The notes: generated from the letters alone by a model not told the origin. DNA of 64,000 nt from Streptomyces sp. DG1A-41 (GCF_037055355.1 NZ_CP146350.1:7091001-7155000), one strand, 5' to 3'; positions 25,924 to 35,662 are shown, counted from the first letter of the stretch. Numbers and translations are program-made.

Positions 25924-27315
25924 TTACAAAGAACCGCGGACCTTCGCCGCCGCCTTGCGGGCCGCCACCAGAACCGGGTCCCAGACGGGGGAGAACGGTG
26001 GGGCGTAGCCGAGGTCCAGGGTCGTCATCTGTTCCGCCGTCATGCCGGCCGTGAGGGCGACCGCCGCGATGTCGACTCGCTTGCCCGCGCCCTCGCGGCC
26101 GACGATCTGGACGCCGAGGAGGCGGCCCGTGCGGTGTTCGGCGAGCATCTTGACCGTCATGGGGGAGGCGTCCGGGTAGTAGCCCGCGCGGCTGGTCGAC
26201 TCGATGGTGACCGCCTCGAAGCGCAGGCCCACGCGGTGGGCGTCCTTCTCGCGCAGTCCCGTGCGCGCGATCTCCAGGTCGCAGACCTTGCTGACCGCCG
26301 TGCCGACCACGCCGGGGAACGTGGCGTAGCCGCCGCCTGCGTTGGTGCCGATGACCTGGCCGTGCTTGTTGGCGTGGGTGCCGAGCGCGATGTGCCGTTC
26401 CTGGCCGGAGACCAGGTCGAGGACCTCGACGCAGTCACCGCCCGCCCAGATGTTCTCGTGCCCGCGCACCCGCATCGAGCGGTCGGTGAGGAGGCCGTCG
26501 TGGGTACCGAGGGGGAGGCCGGCCGCCTTCGCGAGCGTCGTCTCGGGGCGGACGCCGATGCCGAGCACGACGACGTCGGCCGGGAAGTCGCGGTCCTGGG
26601 TGGCCACCGCGCGCACCCGGCCGTCGTCGCCCGTGAGGATCTTGGTGACCTCGGCGTCGTTCACCATCGTGATGTCCAGGCCCTCCATGGCCTCGTGCAC
26701 CAGGCGGCCCATGTCGGGGTCGAGGGTCGACATGGGCTCGCTGCCGCGGTTGACGACCGTCACCTCGTAGCCGCGGTTGATGAGCGCCTCGGCCATCTCC
26801 ACGCCGATGTCGCCGGCCCCGACGACCACCGCGCGGCGGCCACGCGTGCGTGCCAGCGTGTCGAGCAGCGCCTGGCCGTCGTCCAGCGTCTGCACGCCGT
26901 GCACCCCGGGGGCGTTCATGCCGGGAATGTCCGGCCGGATCGGCCGGGCGCCCGTCGCGATCACGAGTTTGTCGTACGACGTCCAGGACTCGGCGCCGGA
27001 TTCGAGGTCACGCGCGCGTACGCGCTGCCGGTCGGGGTCGAGCTCCGTGACCTCGGTGCGCAGCCGCAGATCGATGTCCCGCGCGCGGTGCTCCTCGGGG
27101 GTGCGGGCGATGAGCCGGTCCCGGTCCGGGACGTCGCCGCCCACCCAGTACGGGATGCCGCACGCCGAGTACGACGTGAAGTGGCCGCGTTCGAACGCCA
27201 TGATCTCCAGCTCGTCGGGACCCTTCAGACGGCGCGCCTGCGACGCCGCGGACATCCCCGCGGCGTCGCCGCCGATCACGACCAGTCGCTCCCTGCGCAT
27301 ACGGCTCATGCTCAT
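25924..27315 (-). CDS. FAD/NAD-dependent oxidoreductase, CoA-disulfide reductase / NADH oxidase-like
   Basis: A 463-aa flavoprotein. FAD-binding starts at VVIGGDAAGMSAASQARRL. A single redox cysteine lies in FTSYSACGIPYWVGG, as in CoA-disulfide reductases and NADH oxidases (no CxxxxC pair). The NAD site is AVVVGAGDIGVEMAEALINRG, and the second FAD site is ENIWAGGDCVEVLDLV. The C-terminal dimerisation domain ends with LGYAPPFSPVWDPVLVAARKA, which supplies the conserved tyrosine region. It probably keeps low-molecular thiols reduced or consumes NADH; the exact substrate is unclear. Start ATG 27315; ATGs 27309 and 27300 are alternatives. Confidence 0.9.
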   Translation of the reverse strand: MSMSRMRRERLVVIGGDAAGMSAASQARRLKGPDELEIMAFERGHFTSYSACGIPYWVGGDVPDRDRLIARTPEEHRARDIDLRLRTEVTELDPDRQRVRARDLESGAESWTSYDKLVIATGARPIRPDIPGMNAPGVHGVQTLDDGQALLDTLARTRGRRAVVVGAGDIGVEMAEALINRGYEVTVVNRGSEPMSTLDPDMGRLVHEAMEGLDITMVNDAEVTKILTGDDGRVRAVATQDRDFPADVVVLGIGVRPETTLAKAAGLPLGTHDGLLTDRSMRVRGHENIWAGGDCVEVLDLVSGQERHIALGTHANKHGQVIGTNAGGGYATFPGVVGTAVSKVCDLEIARTGLREKDAHRVGLRFEAVTIESTSRAGYYPDASPMTVKMLAEHRTGRLLGVQIVGREGAGKRVDIAAVALTAGMTAEQMTTLDLGYAPPFSPVWDPVLVAARKAAAKVRGSL

Positions 27316-27342
27316 GCGAACACGCTACGGGCGCAGGGCATT

Positions 27343-28335
27343 TCAATCCTGCTCGTCAGACGTCCGCGCGGGCGTGGACTGCGGCGCCGGGCGGGCCGTC
27401 GGCAGCGGGCCCAGGGCGCTCGTGGCGGATGCGGGGCGCGGGCGGCGGGGGAGGCGGGGGCGTACGACGCGCAGCCACAGCAGCACGAGCAGGGCGCCCA
27501 CCGCCGCGAACGGCAGGACCGCGCCGACTGCCACCGCGAGCCAGCGCAGCATCGTCACGAACGCGTTCCAGCCGCCCGCGAGCGCGTCCACGAACCCCGG
27601 GTCGTCGTCCTTCGCCTCCTTCTTCACCGGGGTCTCGGACAGCGACAGGGTGATGGTGGCCAGGCTCGTGCGGTCCTTCAGGGAGTCCTGGCGCGCGAGC
27701 AGGGCCTCCAGGTCGGCCTGGCGGGTGCTCAGCTCGCCCTCCAGGGTCACCACGTCGCTGAGCTTCGTGGCCCGGTCCATCAGCTCGCGGATCCGGGCCA
27801 CACTCGCGCGCTGCGACGTGATCCGGCTCTCCACGTCCACGACCTGATCGGTGACGTCCTCCGCCTTGGCGCTGAGGTCGAGGAGCTTGCCCGCGCCCTC
27901 CAGCGCGGTGAGGACCTCGTCGTACTTCTCGACGGGCACGCGCAGCACGACGCGGGTGCGCTCGTGGTCCTCCTCGTCCCGGGTGGTGGTCTCGTTGCCG
28001 ACGTAGCCGCCCGCGTTCTCGGCTCGGGTGCGGGCCACCTCCAGGGCCTTCGGGACGTCCTTGACCTGCACGGTCAGCGACGCGGTGCGGATGATGTGGC
28101 TCGTGGGGAGCTTCGGCGGCGCGGTCGCCCTGGCTCCGCTTCCGGCGCCGCCGGGGGCGGCCTCGTCCGCGCCGGCCTTGTCGTTCGCATGCGGGGCGGC
28201 GATCCCGCGGTCGGCGGCGGCGCTGCCGGCGGAGTCCTCGCCCGCGCCGCTGCATCCGGTGAGCGCGAGGGCCGCGGCCAGCAGGAGCGCGGCGAGAGCC
28301 GGGACGGGGTGGCGGGTGGGTCGTCGTGTGCGCAT
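27343..28335 (-). CDS. DUF4349 lipoprotein with coiled coil and C-terminal TM helix
   Basis: A 330-aa protein. ATG 28335 follows a GGGGGGAAG site. The signal peptide ends in a lipobox (LALTGCSG). DUF4349 features are ASLTVQVKDVPKALEVARTRAENAGGYV, VVLRVPVEKYDEVLTALEGAGKLL, a coiled coil (about 205-250: RITSQRASVARIRELMDRA) and a final TM helix (WLAVAVGAVLPFAAVGALLVLLWL) before a basic tail. The family is widespread with no proven function. The lipid anchor and C-terminal helix place it at the outer face of the membrane. It ends 27 bases before the flavoprotein start on the same strand. Confidence 0.9.
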   Translation of the reverse strand: MRTRRPTRHPVPALAALLLAAALALTGCSGAGEDSAGSAAADRGIAAPHANDKAGADEAAPGGAGSGARATAPPKLPTSHIIRTASLTVQVKDVPKALEVARTRAENAGGYVGNETTTRDEEDHERTRVVLRVPVEKYDEVLTALEGAGKLLDLSAKAEDVTDQVVDVESRITSQRASVARIRELMDRATKLSDVVTLEGELSTRQADLEALLARQDSLKDRTSLATITLSLSETPVKKEAKDDDPGFVDALAGGWNAFVTMLRWLAVAVGAVLPFAAVGALLVLLWLRVVRPRLPRRPRPASATSALGPLPTARPAPQSTPARTSDEQD

Positions 28336-28495
28336 GTGGGCTTCCCCCGGGGGGATCGGTTCGGCTGACGCTTCTTCGACGCCCGGGCGGCGCCGGACGT
28401 TTGGTCCGGGACGGTTCCGATGCGGTCACGGTCGGGACTCGTGAAGGGCACCGGTGCGCGACGGCGCTGTCAGTGGGGTCTGAGAGGCTGGGGGC

Positions 28496-30064
28496 ATGCG
28501 CGAAGTTCAAGCCCGTGCGGGCACGGGGCAGGTCGTCGTCATCGGGGCGGGAATCGCGGGACTGGCCGCCGCGCACCGGCTGCTGGCGCGCGGGGCGCGG
28601 GTGACCGTGCTGGAGGCTTCCGACCGGGTCGGCGGCAAGCTGCTGCCCGGGGAGATCGCGGGCGCGCGCGTGGACCTCGGCGCGGAGTCGATGCTGGCCC
28701 GCCGCCCCGAGGCGGTGGCACTCGCCCGGGAGGTGGGTCTCGCCGACCGGCTCCAGCCGCCCGCCACCGCGACGGCCTCGATCTGGACCCGGGGCGCGCT
28801 GCGCCCGATGCCCAAGGGACACGTGATGGGCGTGCCCGGCACCGCAGCGGCCCTGTCCGGTGTGCTGTCCGACGAGGGCCTCGCCCGCATCGACCGCGAC
28901 GCCGAGTTGCCCCGCACGGAGGTCGGCGACGACGTGGCCGTCGGGGAGTACGTGGCGGCGCGCCTCGGCCGCGAGGTCGTCGACCGCCTGGTGGAACCCC
29001 TGCTGGGCGGCGTGTACGCGGGCGACGCGTACCGCATCTCGATGCGCTCGGCCGTCCCACAGCTCTTCCAGGCCGCCCGGAGCCACGCCTCCCTGACGGC
29101 GGGGGTCCGCGAGATCCAGGCGAAGGCGGCCGCCGCCCGGCAGACCGGCCCGGTGTTCACGGGCATCCAGGGCGGCGTCGGCACCCTGCCCCTCGCGGTG
29201 GCGGAGTCGGTGCGGGCGCGCGGGGGCGAGATCCTGACGGGGACGCCGGTGACGGAGCTGAGCAGGGTGGCTCCGCCGGATCCGGCCGACGCGGCCGGGC
29301 CGCGAGCCTTCGGCCGCGACCCCGGGCGGGCGGCCGAAGACTCGCGCGGCCCCGTCCGGCCCCCTGCGGCGGAGCAGCCGCACGCGGTGTGGCGCGTCGT
29401 CACGGGTGAGCGGGTACTGCACGCGGACGCGGTGGTGCTCGCCGTCCCCGCCACCGCCGCAGCCCGGCTCCTGCGCACCGAGGCCCCCGAGGCCGCCGCC
29501 GAGCTCGGCGGCGTCGAGTACGCCTCCATGGCCCTGGTCACCCTCGCCTACCGCCGCGCCGGGACGGCCCTCCCCGAGGGCAGCGGCTTTCTCGTGCCGC
29601 CGGTCGACGGGCGCACCATCAAGGCCTCCACCTTCGCCTCGCAGAAGTGGGGCTGGATCGCCGACGAGAACCCCGGCCTCGTCGTCCTGCGCACCTCCGT
29701 CGGGCGGTACGGCGAGACGGAGATCCTCCAGCGCGACGACGACGGGCTCGTGGCGGTCTCCCGGCACGACCTGCAGGCGGCGACCGGCCTGGACGCCACA
29801 CCCGTCGCCACCCGCGTCACCCGCTGGGACGACGGCCTGCCCCAGTACCCCGTCGGCCACCACGCGCGCGTGGCCCGCGTCCGCGAGCACGTGGCGAAGC
29901 TCCCGGGGCTCGCCGTGTGCGGCGCGCCGTACGACGGCGTCGGCATCCCGGCGTGCATCGCGAGCGCGTACGCCGCCGTCGACCAGATCCACGGTGACCT
30001 GCGGGCTGTGCAGGAGCTCACCGCCCACCCGGTGCAGAGCCTGCACGGCGGAGCGGGAGAATGA
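28496..30064 (+). CDS. hemY: Coproporphyrinogen III / protoporphyrinogen oxidase
   Basis: A 522-aa FAD enzyme of the HemY/CgoX group. The dinucleotide motif is [21 protein letters not shown] (residues 14-34), with [11 protein letters not shown] after it, [14 protein letters not shown], and the C-terminal FAD segment [21 protein letters not shown]. In actinobacteria this enzyme oxidises coproporphyrinogen III to coproporphyrin III (gene also called cgoX). The co-transcribed hemQ supports that route. A Pro/Ala/Gly/Arg-rich loop (residues about 260-300) is encoded by an imperfect DNA palindrome (29297-29353) and looks like an insertion tolerated between domains. It overlaps hemQ by 4 bp. Confidence 0.92.
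   Translation: MREVQARAGTGQVVVIGAGIAGLAAAHRLLARGARVTVLEASDRVGGKLLPGEIAGARVDLGAESMLARRPEAVALAREVGLADRLQPPATATASIWTRGALRPMPKGHVMGVPGTAAALSGVLSDEGLARIDRDAELPRTEVGDDVAVGEYVAARLGREVVDRLVEPLLGGVYAGDAYRISMRSAVPQLFQAARSHASLTAGVREIQAKAAAARQTGPVFTGIQGGVGTLPLAVAESVRARGGEILTGTPVTELSRVAPPDPADAAGPRAFGRDPGRAAEDSRGPVRPPAAEQPHAVWRVVTGERVLHADAVVLAVPATAAARLLRTEAPEAAAELGGVEYASMALVTLAYRRAGTALPEGSGFLVPPVDGRTIKASTFASQKWGWIADENPGLVVLRTSVGRYGETEILQRDDDGLVAVSRHDLQAATGLDATPVATRVTRWDDGLPQYPVGHHARVARVREHVAKLPGLAVCGAPYDGVGIPACIASAYAAVDQIHGDLRAVQELTAHPVQSLHGGAGE
29297..29353 (+). repeat. Imperfect palindrome inside hemY
   Basis: GGGCCGCGAGCCTTCGGCCG (from 29298) is matched by GCGGCCGAAGACTCGCGCGG (from about 29330) around a CCCCGGGCGG loop, with one mismatch and a 2-base slip. 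It stays in frame and codes for part of the Arg/Pro/Gly-rich loop of HemY. Confidence 0.6.
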
Positions 30065-30813
30065 GGAGCATGAGTGACGACGCCTCCACCACGGCCTCCA
30101 GCGCCCAGCCCGACCGCATCCCGAACAAGGGCAAGCTGGCCAAGGACCTCAACGAGGTCATCCGCTACACGCTCTGGTCCGTCTTCCAGCTGAAGGACGT
30201 CCTCCCCGAGGACCGCGCCGGGTACGCCGACGAGGTCCAGGAGCTGTTCGACCAGCTCGCCGCCAAGGACGTGACCATCCGCGGCACGTACGACGTCTCG
30301 GGCCTGCGTGCCGACGCCGACCTCATGATCTGGTGGCACGCGGAGACCAGCGACGCGTTGCAGGAGGCGTACAACCTCTTCCGCCGCACCAAGCTGGGCC
30401 GGGCGCTCAGGCCGGTGTGGTCGAACATGGCGCTGCACCGCCCCGCGGAGTTCAACCGATCGCACATCCCGGCGTTCCTCGCCGACGAGACGCCCCGCGA
30501 CTACGTGAGCGTCTACCCCTTCGTGCGCTCCTACGACTGGTACCTGCTGCCCGACGAGGACCGCCGCCGCATGCTCGCCGACCACGGCAAGATGGCCCGC
30601 GGCTTCCCGGACGTGCGCGCCAACACGGTCGCCTCGTTCTCCCTCGGCGACTACGAGTGGATCCTCGCCTTCGAGGCCGACGAGCTGTACCGCATCGTCG
30701 ACCTGATGCGTCACCTGCGCGCCTCGGAGGCCCGTCGGCACGTCCGCGAGGAGGTCCCGTTCTTCACGGGCCGCCGCAAGGACATCGCGGAGCTGGTCGC
30801 GGGCCTGGCCTGA
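30061..30813 (+). CDS. hemQ: Coproheme decarboxylase HemQ (chlorite dismutase-like)
   Basis: A 250-aa protein. ATG 30061 overlaps the hemY stop (ATGA) with GGAG 7 bases upstream; ATG 30070 (MSDDAST) is often used for relatives but has poor spacing here. HemQ converts iron-coproporphyrin III to haem b by two oxidative decarboxylations. Visible features are the family segment [41 protein letters not shown], the reactive-tyrosine strand [16 protein letters not shown] (Y152) and the proximal haem ligand H175 in [13 protein letters not shown]. The C-terminal 50 bases overlap the convergent peptidase gene. Confidence 0.95.
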   Translation: MRSMSDDASTTASSAQPDRIPNKGKLAKDLNEVIRYTLWSVFQLKDVLPEDRAGYADEVQELFDQLAAKDVTIRGTYDVSGLRADADLMIWWHAETSDALQEAYNLFRRTKLGRALRPVWSNMALHRPAEFNRSHIPAFLADETPRDYVSVYPFVRSYDWYLLPDEDRRRMLADHGKMARGFPDVRANTVASFSLGDYEWILAFEADELYRIVDLMRHLRASEARRHVREEVPFFTGRRKDIAELVAGLA

Positions 30814-32434
30814 TCAGCGGAGCGGTCGGTCGGCCCCGGGCCGGTCCGGGGCCGACCGACCGCGACTGCGGCTTCGGCTCCGGACGCGCGGCGCAGTCCG
30901 TGGTGCGCCGTCCCGGCAGCCGGCCCTCCAGCAGATACGCCTCCACATGGCCGTTGACGCAGGCGTTCGGCCCGCCCGCCAGGCCGTGCGCGCCGGCGTC
31001 CCGTTCCGTCACCAGGACCGAGCCCGTGAGGCGGCGGTGGAGTTCCAGGGCGCCGTCGTACGGCGTGGCGGCGTCCCGCTCGGCGGCCAGGATCAGCGAC
31101 GGCGGCAGTTCGCCCGGCCCGGTGCCGACGTCGAGCGGCCGCTGCCGCGGCCCCTCCCAGTAGGCGCAGGGCAGGTTCGTCCACACGTTGTCCCAGGTCT
31201 CGAAGGGCGCCACCCGCGCGAGCCGGGTGTTGTCCCGGTCCCACACCTCCCAGTCCGTCGGCCAGGGGGCGTCGTTGCACTCGACGGCCAGGTAGACCGC
31301 GCGTGAGTTCTCCGCCTCGGCGGCGGCCTCCGGGTGCTGCTCCGCCTGCTCGACCAGCGGCCCGGGATCGCCCTTGAGGTACGCCGACAGCGCGTGCGCC
31401 CGGTGCGGCCACTGGTCGTCGTAGTACGCGGCCTGGAGGAACGCACCCCGCAACTGCCCCGGCCCGACCTTCCCGCCGGCCGGCTCGACGGCCAGCCGCG
31501 CGCTCGCCCGCTCGTAGCTGCGCCGCACCTCCCGCACGGTCCTGCCCAGCCCGTACACCTCGTCGTGCCGGGCGATCCACCTTTGGAAGTCCCGCCAGCG
31601 GCCCTCGAACGCCGCCGACTGGTCGAGTTTGTTGCGGTACCAGATCTGCTCCGGGTCGGGGTCTACCGCCGAGTCGAGCACCATCCGCCGTACGTGCGCG
31701 GGGAACAGCGTCGCGTACAGGGCGCCGAAGTACGTGCCGTACGACGAGCCCATGAAGGTCAGCCGTTCCTCGCCGAGCGCGGCGCGCAGCACGTCGAGGT
31801 CGCGGGCGTTGTTCAGCGAGTGGTAGTGCCGCAGCGCGCCGCCGGCCCGCTCGGCGCAGCCGCGCGCGTACGCCTTCGCCTGCGCGATGCGTTCCTTCTT
31901 GTACGACTCGGAGGGGTGCGTCGGCGCCTGGGTGGGCCCCTTGAAGAACTGCTTGGCATCCTTGCAGGACAGCGGCGCGGAACGGCCCACCCCGCGCGGG
32001 GCGTAGCCGACGAGGTCGTACGCGGCCGCGATCCGCTTCCACTCGGGGAGCAGGCCGACGAGGGGGAAGTACAGGCCGGAGGCGCCCGGGCCGCCCGGGT
32101 TGTAGACCAGGGCGCCCTGGCGGGGGAACTCGCGCTTGCTGTTGTGGGGGTCCTTGTGCGTGGCCCGGGCGCGGCCGACGGCGAGTTCGATCTGCCTGCC
32201 GTCGGGCTGTGTGTAGTCCAGCGGGACGGTGACCGTGCCGCACTGCATGGTGCCGGGCAGGTCCTGCGCGTCGGGACACGGGCCGAAGTCGATGCCGGCC
32301 GCCTTCGCCCGCGCGGCGGCCACGGCGGTGCCGCGCAGTTCGGCCGCCGCCCTCGTGCCATCGGTGTCCGGGGCGGCGGTGAGGGCGCTCAGCAGCAAGG
32401 ACCCCGCTGCCGAGTAGAGGAGGGCGGCTCTCAT
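30764..32434 (-). CDS. Secreted alpha/beta-hydrolase, S33 / tripeptidyl aminopeptidase-like
   Basis: A 556-aa protein. ATG 32434 follows GAAGGGA. It has a short signal peptide ([18 protein letters not shown]). It is a TAP-like hydrolase of the SlpD/SlpE type: [12 protein letters not shown] for the oxyanion site, nucleophile serine in [15 protein letters not shown], acid in [15 protein letters not shown] and histidine in [17 protein letters not shown]. It should release N-terminal peptides outside the cell. The last 35 residues (Pro/Arg/Gly-rich) read through the hemQ terminator hairpin and overlap hemQ by 50 bp, so the true family end may lie near [11 protein letters not shown]. It follows the TIGR04222 gene by 114 bases. 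Confidence 0.88.
   Translation of the reverse strand: MRAALLYSAAGSLLLSALTAAPDTDGTRAAAELRGTAVAAARAKAAGIDFGPCPDAQDLPGTMQCGTVTVPLDYTQPDGRQIELAVGRARATHKDPHNSKREFPRQGALVYNPGGPGASGLYFPLVGLLPEWKRIAAAYDLVGYAPRGVGRSAPLSCKDAKQFFKGPTQAPTHPSESYKKERIAQAKAYARGCAERAGGALRHYHSLNNARDLDVLRAALGEERLTFMGSSYGTYFGALYATLFPAHVRRMVLDSAVDPDPEQIWYRNKLDQSAAFEGRWRDFQRWIARHDEVYGLGRTVREVRRSYERASARLAVEPAGGKVGPGQLRGAFLQAAYYDDQWPHRAHALSAYLKGDPGPLVEQAEQHPEAAAEAENSRAVYLAVECNDAPWPTDWEVWDRDNTRLARVAPFETWDNVWTNLPCAYWEGPRQRPLDVGTGPGELPPSLILAAERDAATPYDGALELHRRLTGSVLVTERDAGAHGLAGGPNACVNGHVEAYLLEGRLPGRRTTDCAARPEPKPQSRSVGPGPARGRPTAPLIRPGPRPAPRCPCGGP
30822..30863 (+). terminator. Terminator of hemY-hemQ, inside the 3' end of the opposite gene
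   Basis: A perfect 16-bp stem (30822-30837 with 30848-30863) with a 10-base loop lies 9 bases after the hemQ stop. It also lies within the last codons of the convergent peptidase gene. Confidence 0.75.
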
Positions 32435-32548
32435 CGCGTATCCCTTCGGTGCACAGTGGCGACAAAAGGGATGTTTCGTGGGGCGGTTGGGGAAGGCAAG
32501 CACCGTCTGCCGGTGTCGGCGCCGATGCCCCTGTGCGCCCCCGGTCTG

Positions 32549-33319
32549 TCAGTCGTGTGCCTCGCCGTGCGTGAAGGCGGCCCGCAGATCCGGTTCGCCG
32601 ATCGCGCGAACGCCGCGTACGGCCACGGAGGTGAGGTACGTGCGGTCGTCGGCGGTGCCGTCCGCGTGCCGGGTCAGTGCGCCGAGGAGCCGTTGGCCGG
32701 CCGGGGAGGCCCAGCGCGAGTACGGGTGGATCTCGATGCGGGCGACGGCGAGGCAGCTCAGGGTGAGGGCGAGCGGCAGCGCGAACCACAGGGCGACCAG
32801 ATGACGCGGCATGTCCGGCGGAGCGGGCGTCAGCAGCGCGGCGACGCCGAGACCGAGTACGGCGACGGCAGCCACGCGCACCTGCCGGACGGCCGCCGCG
32901 ACCGTCGTACGGGCGCTGTCGGGCACCGCGAGCCCCGCGCGCACCAGCCGGTCGGCGATACCGCGCACCGCCTCCGCCGTGGCGGCGGTGGCCCGCACCG
33001 GCGCGATCCGGGACTGCCCCTCGGGGCCGATGGCACCGATGACCGACCGCTCCATCTCGTCCCGCCCGCGCGGATCGACGACCGTCGCCCAGCCGGTGTG
33101 GGCCAGGAGCAGACGGCGCTGGCGCGCCATGGCGACGAGGGTCACGTCGGCGACCCGCCTGGGCCCGCCGGAGAGGAACGCGGCCTCGTACAGCGTGAGT
33201 TCACGGATCCGGCCGGTGTCCGCGTCACCGGCCGCGGCGCGTACGGCGGCCAGGCACAGGCGTGTGCACGCCGTGCCGGCCACGGCCCAGGCCGCCAGCA
33301 GGAAAAGAGCCCAGAGCAT
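32549..33319 (-). CDS. TIGR04222 domain-containing membrane protein
   Basis: A 256-aa protein. ATG 33319 begins directly with a membrane segment (MLWALFLLAAWAVAGT). The TIGR04222 core is visible as LTLYEAAFLSGGPRRVADVTLVAMARQRRL. A middle region rich in Ala/Arg follows, then two TM helices (VAAVAVLGLGVAALL and LVALWFALPLALTLSCLAV). Many relatives have a Cys/Gly-rich tail; this one ends in DLRAAFTHGEAHD without it. Genes of this family are typically found beside DUF692 genes, as here. The function is unknown; a role in maturing or exporting a modified peptide is a guess. A paired direct repeat lies at its promoter. Confidence 0.78.
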   Translation of the reverse strand: MLWALFLLAAWAVAGTACTRLCLAAVRAAAGDADTGRIRELTLYEAAFLSGGPRRVADVTLVAMARQRRLLLAHTGWATVVDPRGRDEMERSVIGAIGPEGQSRIAPVRATAATAEAVRGIADRLVRAGLAVPDSARTTVAAAVRQVRVAAVAVLGLGVAALLTPAPPDMPRHLVALWFALPLALTLSCLAVARIEIHPYSRWASPAGQRLLGALTRHADGTADDRTYLTSVAVRGVRAIGEPDLRAAFTHGEAHD

Positions 33320-33320
33320 A

Positions 33321-33397
33321 TGTTGTTTGTATGTGACACGGTCCCGGGAACACCATGCCTCGTTCACGATCCGGACGGAGTGTTGTCGGTATGTGAC
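33321..33397 (-). promoter_or_regulatory. Paired direct repeat upstream of the TIGR04222 gene
   Basis: TGTTGT-N2-GTATGTGAC occurs at 33321-33337 and again at 33381-33397, exactly 60 bp apart (about six helical turns) on the same strand. On the gene strand each reads GTCACATAC-N2-ACAACA. The regular spacing next to a start codon suggests a binding site for a regulator on one DNA face, or duplicated promoter elements. Confidence 0.5.
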
Positions 33398-33405
33398 GTT
33401 CCGTT

Positions 33406-33657
33406 TCACTGCTCCGGCGGCGGGCGGAAGGTGGGCGGCGGAAGCGTGAAGGACGGGTCCGGGGCTGGAGCCGTGGGTGAGGCCGGATCAGGGAACGCCG
33501 TCGGGAGAGTGCTGTCGCCTGCCGACGACGCGGTGCCGAAGGACTGACCGGCCGGCCCACGGGTCAGCGCCGGAGCAGCACCTTCCGGGTGGCGCGGGCC
33601 AGTCGGCGGACCGGGCGCCGCGATCGCGGCGCCGGTCCCGACCGCTCCAGCCACCAC
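33406..33657 (-). CDS. Possible small Pro/Ser/Thr-rich peptide gene
   Basis: A possible 83-codon frame that starts inside the 3' end of the DUF692 gene and ends in the gap before the TIGR04222 gene. In the part outside the DUF692 gene, 37 of 45 codons end in G or C, fair but below the surrounding genes. The peptide would end [15 protein letters not shown], with no cysteine. It has no convincing ribosome site. If real, it sits where a substrate peptide of the DUF692 enzyme might be expected. The more likely view is non-coding sequence. Confidence 0.22.
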   Translation of the reverse strand: MVAGAVGTGAAIAAPGPPTGPRHPEGAAPALTRGPAGQSFGTASSAGDSTLPTAFPDPASPTAPAPDPSFTLPPPTFRPPPEQ

Positions 33658-34964
33658 TCCCGCAGCTCCCGCCGTCCCGCGGCGTCCCCGGGTCGCCCGG
33701 CGGACAGCAGGTGCTCGGCGAAGGTGAGCGCGTCGCGCCGGTAGCCGCTGGTCATCGGCTGGGTCTGGGCGTACGCGAGGAAGGCCGTACGGTAGTCCGC
33801 GCCGAGGATCTCCGGCAGCTCGGGCGCGACCTTCGCCACGACATCCGCCCGCTTGGCGGCCAGCGCCCGCGCCTGTACGCCGACCCGCACCCGGTCGAAC
33901 CCCTCGGGCACGGGCGTCCCCGCGACCAGCGCCGACAGCAGCGCGGCCTGTGCGAGCCCGAGCCGCTGCCGGGCCCCTTCCCCACCAGGGTGGGGCAGGC
34001 CGAAGACGCCCCGTGCCGCCCCGGCCGCCCCGTCTTCATCGCCCTGCTCGGCGGAGAGCTCCGCCCCGGGCCTGGATTCCGCACGCCGCAGGGCGAGAGC
34101 GGTGCCCGCCGAGCGGATCTCCGTTTTCACGCGCTCCACGGCGCCCGCCTCCAACGCCCTCCGGATCGACCCCAGCTCGCTCTCCAGCTCCGCCGGTTCC
34201 GGGAAGTTCTCGTCGCGTTCCAGGAGGACTCCCGGAGGGGACACGCGGGATGCGAGGTCGGTGAGGATGTCGAGGACCGGCCGGGGGACGGGGTGGGCGT
34301 GGCTGTCGTGCCAGACGCCGTCGCGTTCGAAGCCGCCGGCGACATGGACGTAGGCGATGGCCTCCAGGGGCAGCTCGGCGAGGGCCTTGGCCGGGTCCTC
34401 GGCGCGGTTGACGTGGTTGGTGTGCAGGTTGGCCACGTCGATGAGGAGCCGGACGCCCGTGCGGTCGGCGAGCTCGTACAGGAACTGGCCCTCCGTCATC
34501 TCCTCGCCCGGCCAGGAGATCAGCGCGGCGATGTTCTCGACGGCCAGCGGCACCGGCAGCGCCTCCTGCGCGATGCGCACGTTCTCGCAGAGGACGTCGA
34601 GGGCGTCCCGGGTCCGGGGGACGGGCAGCAGATGGCCCGCCTCCAGGTGCGGGGTCGCCGTCAGGGCACCGCCGGCCCGTACGAACGCGATGTGCTCGGT
34701 GACCAGCGGTGAGCCGAGTGCTTCGACCCGCTCGGCCAGCGCGGCGAGGCGGCCGTCGTCGGGCCGGTCCGCGCCCCCTAGGCCGAGCGAGACGCCGTGC
34801 GGCACCACGGTGACGCCGCGCTCGCGCAGCCGCCGCAGCGACTCGGGCAGATGCCCGGGGCAGACGTTCTCGGCCACCACCTCGACCCAGTCGATGCCCG
34901 GCATGCGCTCCACGGCGTCCGCGATCTCCGGTCGCCACCCGATGCCCGTCCCCAGTCGCTTCAT
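33564..34964 (-). CDS. DUF692 / MNIO-family multinuclear iron oxidase with extra C-terminal domain
   Basis: A 466-aa protein. ATG 34964 follows GGAGGAGGGG. Residues 1-255 are a TIM-barrel DUF692 domain with the likely iron ligands all present: H56 (VPHGVSL), H91 (VTEHIAF), E143 (AVENIAA), D176 and H181 ([11 protein letters not shown]), H207 (AYVHVAGG), H222/H224 (DSHAHPV) and E249 (LLERDENFP). MNIO enzymes with such sites oxidatively modify Cys, Asp or other residues of ribosomal peptides. The C-terminal 200 residues ([32 protein letters not shown], split) form a separate domain common to Streptomyces relatives (SCO6045-like, from memory). No clear precursor peptide gene is beside it, so the substrate is unknown. 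Confidence 0.88.
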   Translation of the reverse strand: MKRLGTGIGWRPEIADAVERMPGIDWVEVVAENVCPGHLPESLRRLRERGVTVVPHGVSLGLGGADRPDDGRLAALAERVEALGSPLVTEHIAFVRAGGALTATPHLEAGHLLPVPRTRDALDVLCENVRIAQEALPVPLAVENIAALISWPGEEMTEGQFLYELADRTGVRLLIDVANLHTNHVNRAEDPAKALAELPLEAIAYVHVAGGFERDGVWHDSHAHPVPRPVLDILTDLASRVSPPGVLLERDENFPEPAELESELGSIRRALEAGAVERVKTEIRSAGTALALRRAESRPGAELSAEQGDEDGAAGAARGVFGLPHPGGEGARQRLGLAQAALLSALVAGTPVPEGFDRVRVGVQARALAAKRADVVAKVAPELPEILGADYRTAFLAYAQTQPMTSGYRRDALTFAEHLLSAGRPGDAAGRRELREWWLERSGPAPRSRRPVRRLARATRKVLLRR

Positions 34965-35128
34965 CGTCCCCTCCTCCGCACGGCCGGTTCCTCGACGTGA
35001 AGGGGGTATGGCCCAGCCGCCCGTCCCCGAACCCCGCCACGGGCGCCTTCAGAGGAACATTTGAGGTTCGGCCCACCGACGGAGGCACCGGGGTCGCGCC
35101 ACCCCCCGATGCGTCGTAGACCGGACGT

Positions 35129-35662
35129 ATGCGCGATGGCAGCGAGCGGGCGGCCCCGGTCCGGCGAGTGTGGGCCGGGGCCGGGGCACTGGTGGTCGCC
35201 GTGGGCACGGCCTATTTCCTGCTCCCGCTGGAGGGGCTCGGCGAGGACCGCCCCTGGCTGGGCTGGCCGCTGTTCGCGCTGTGCCTGGGGCTGCTGGCCG
35301 TGCTGCTGCTGCGCCAGGTGCGCGACGTCGTGCTGGAGAAGCCGCACACCCGGCCCGGCGTCATGATCCCGCTGCTGATGTGCCTGGCCGTGCTGGTCTT
35401 CTCGTCGGGGTACTACGCCCTCGCCCAGCGGCCGGGCCAGTTCACCGGCATGAGCACCCGTGTCGACGCGCTGTACTTCACCGTCGTCACGCTCGCCACC
35501 GTCGGCTACGGGGACATCACCCCGAGCGGGCAGGAGGCCCGCCTGGTGACCGTCGCTCAGATCCTGTACACGTTGGTCTTCCTCACGGCGGCGGCCACCG
35601 CGCTCACGCGTCGGCTGCACACGGTGGTCGCCGCGCGCGACCGCCGCCCGCCGCCCTCCTGA
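35129..35662 (+). CDS. Potassium channel family protein
   Basis: A 177-aa membrane protein. It has four hydrophobic segments (about 15-35, 45-62, 78-98 and 138-158) with the pore helix and selectivity filter TVGYGD (residues 124-129) between the last two. It should form a tetrameric K+-selective pore. There is no cytoplasmic RCK or cyclic-nucleotide domain, so gating is not obvious. It is divergent from the DUF692 gene. Confidence 0.9.
   Translation: MRDGSERAAPVRRVWAGAGALVVAVGTAYFLLPLEGLGEDRPWLGWPLFALCLGLLAVLLLRQVRDVVLEKPHTRPGVMIPLLMCLAVLVFSSGYYALAQRPGQFTGMSTRVDALYFTVVTLATVGYGDITPSGQEARLVTVAQILYTLVFLTAAATALTRRLHTVVAARDRRPPPS

Noticed and set aside
30814..34964. Cassette as a standard Cys-rich copper-binding (bufferin-like) RiPP cluster
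   Set aside because: No small Cys-rich precursor, DoxX or DUF2063 partner is visible, and the TIGR04222 protein lacks the Cys/Gly tail.
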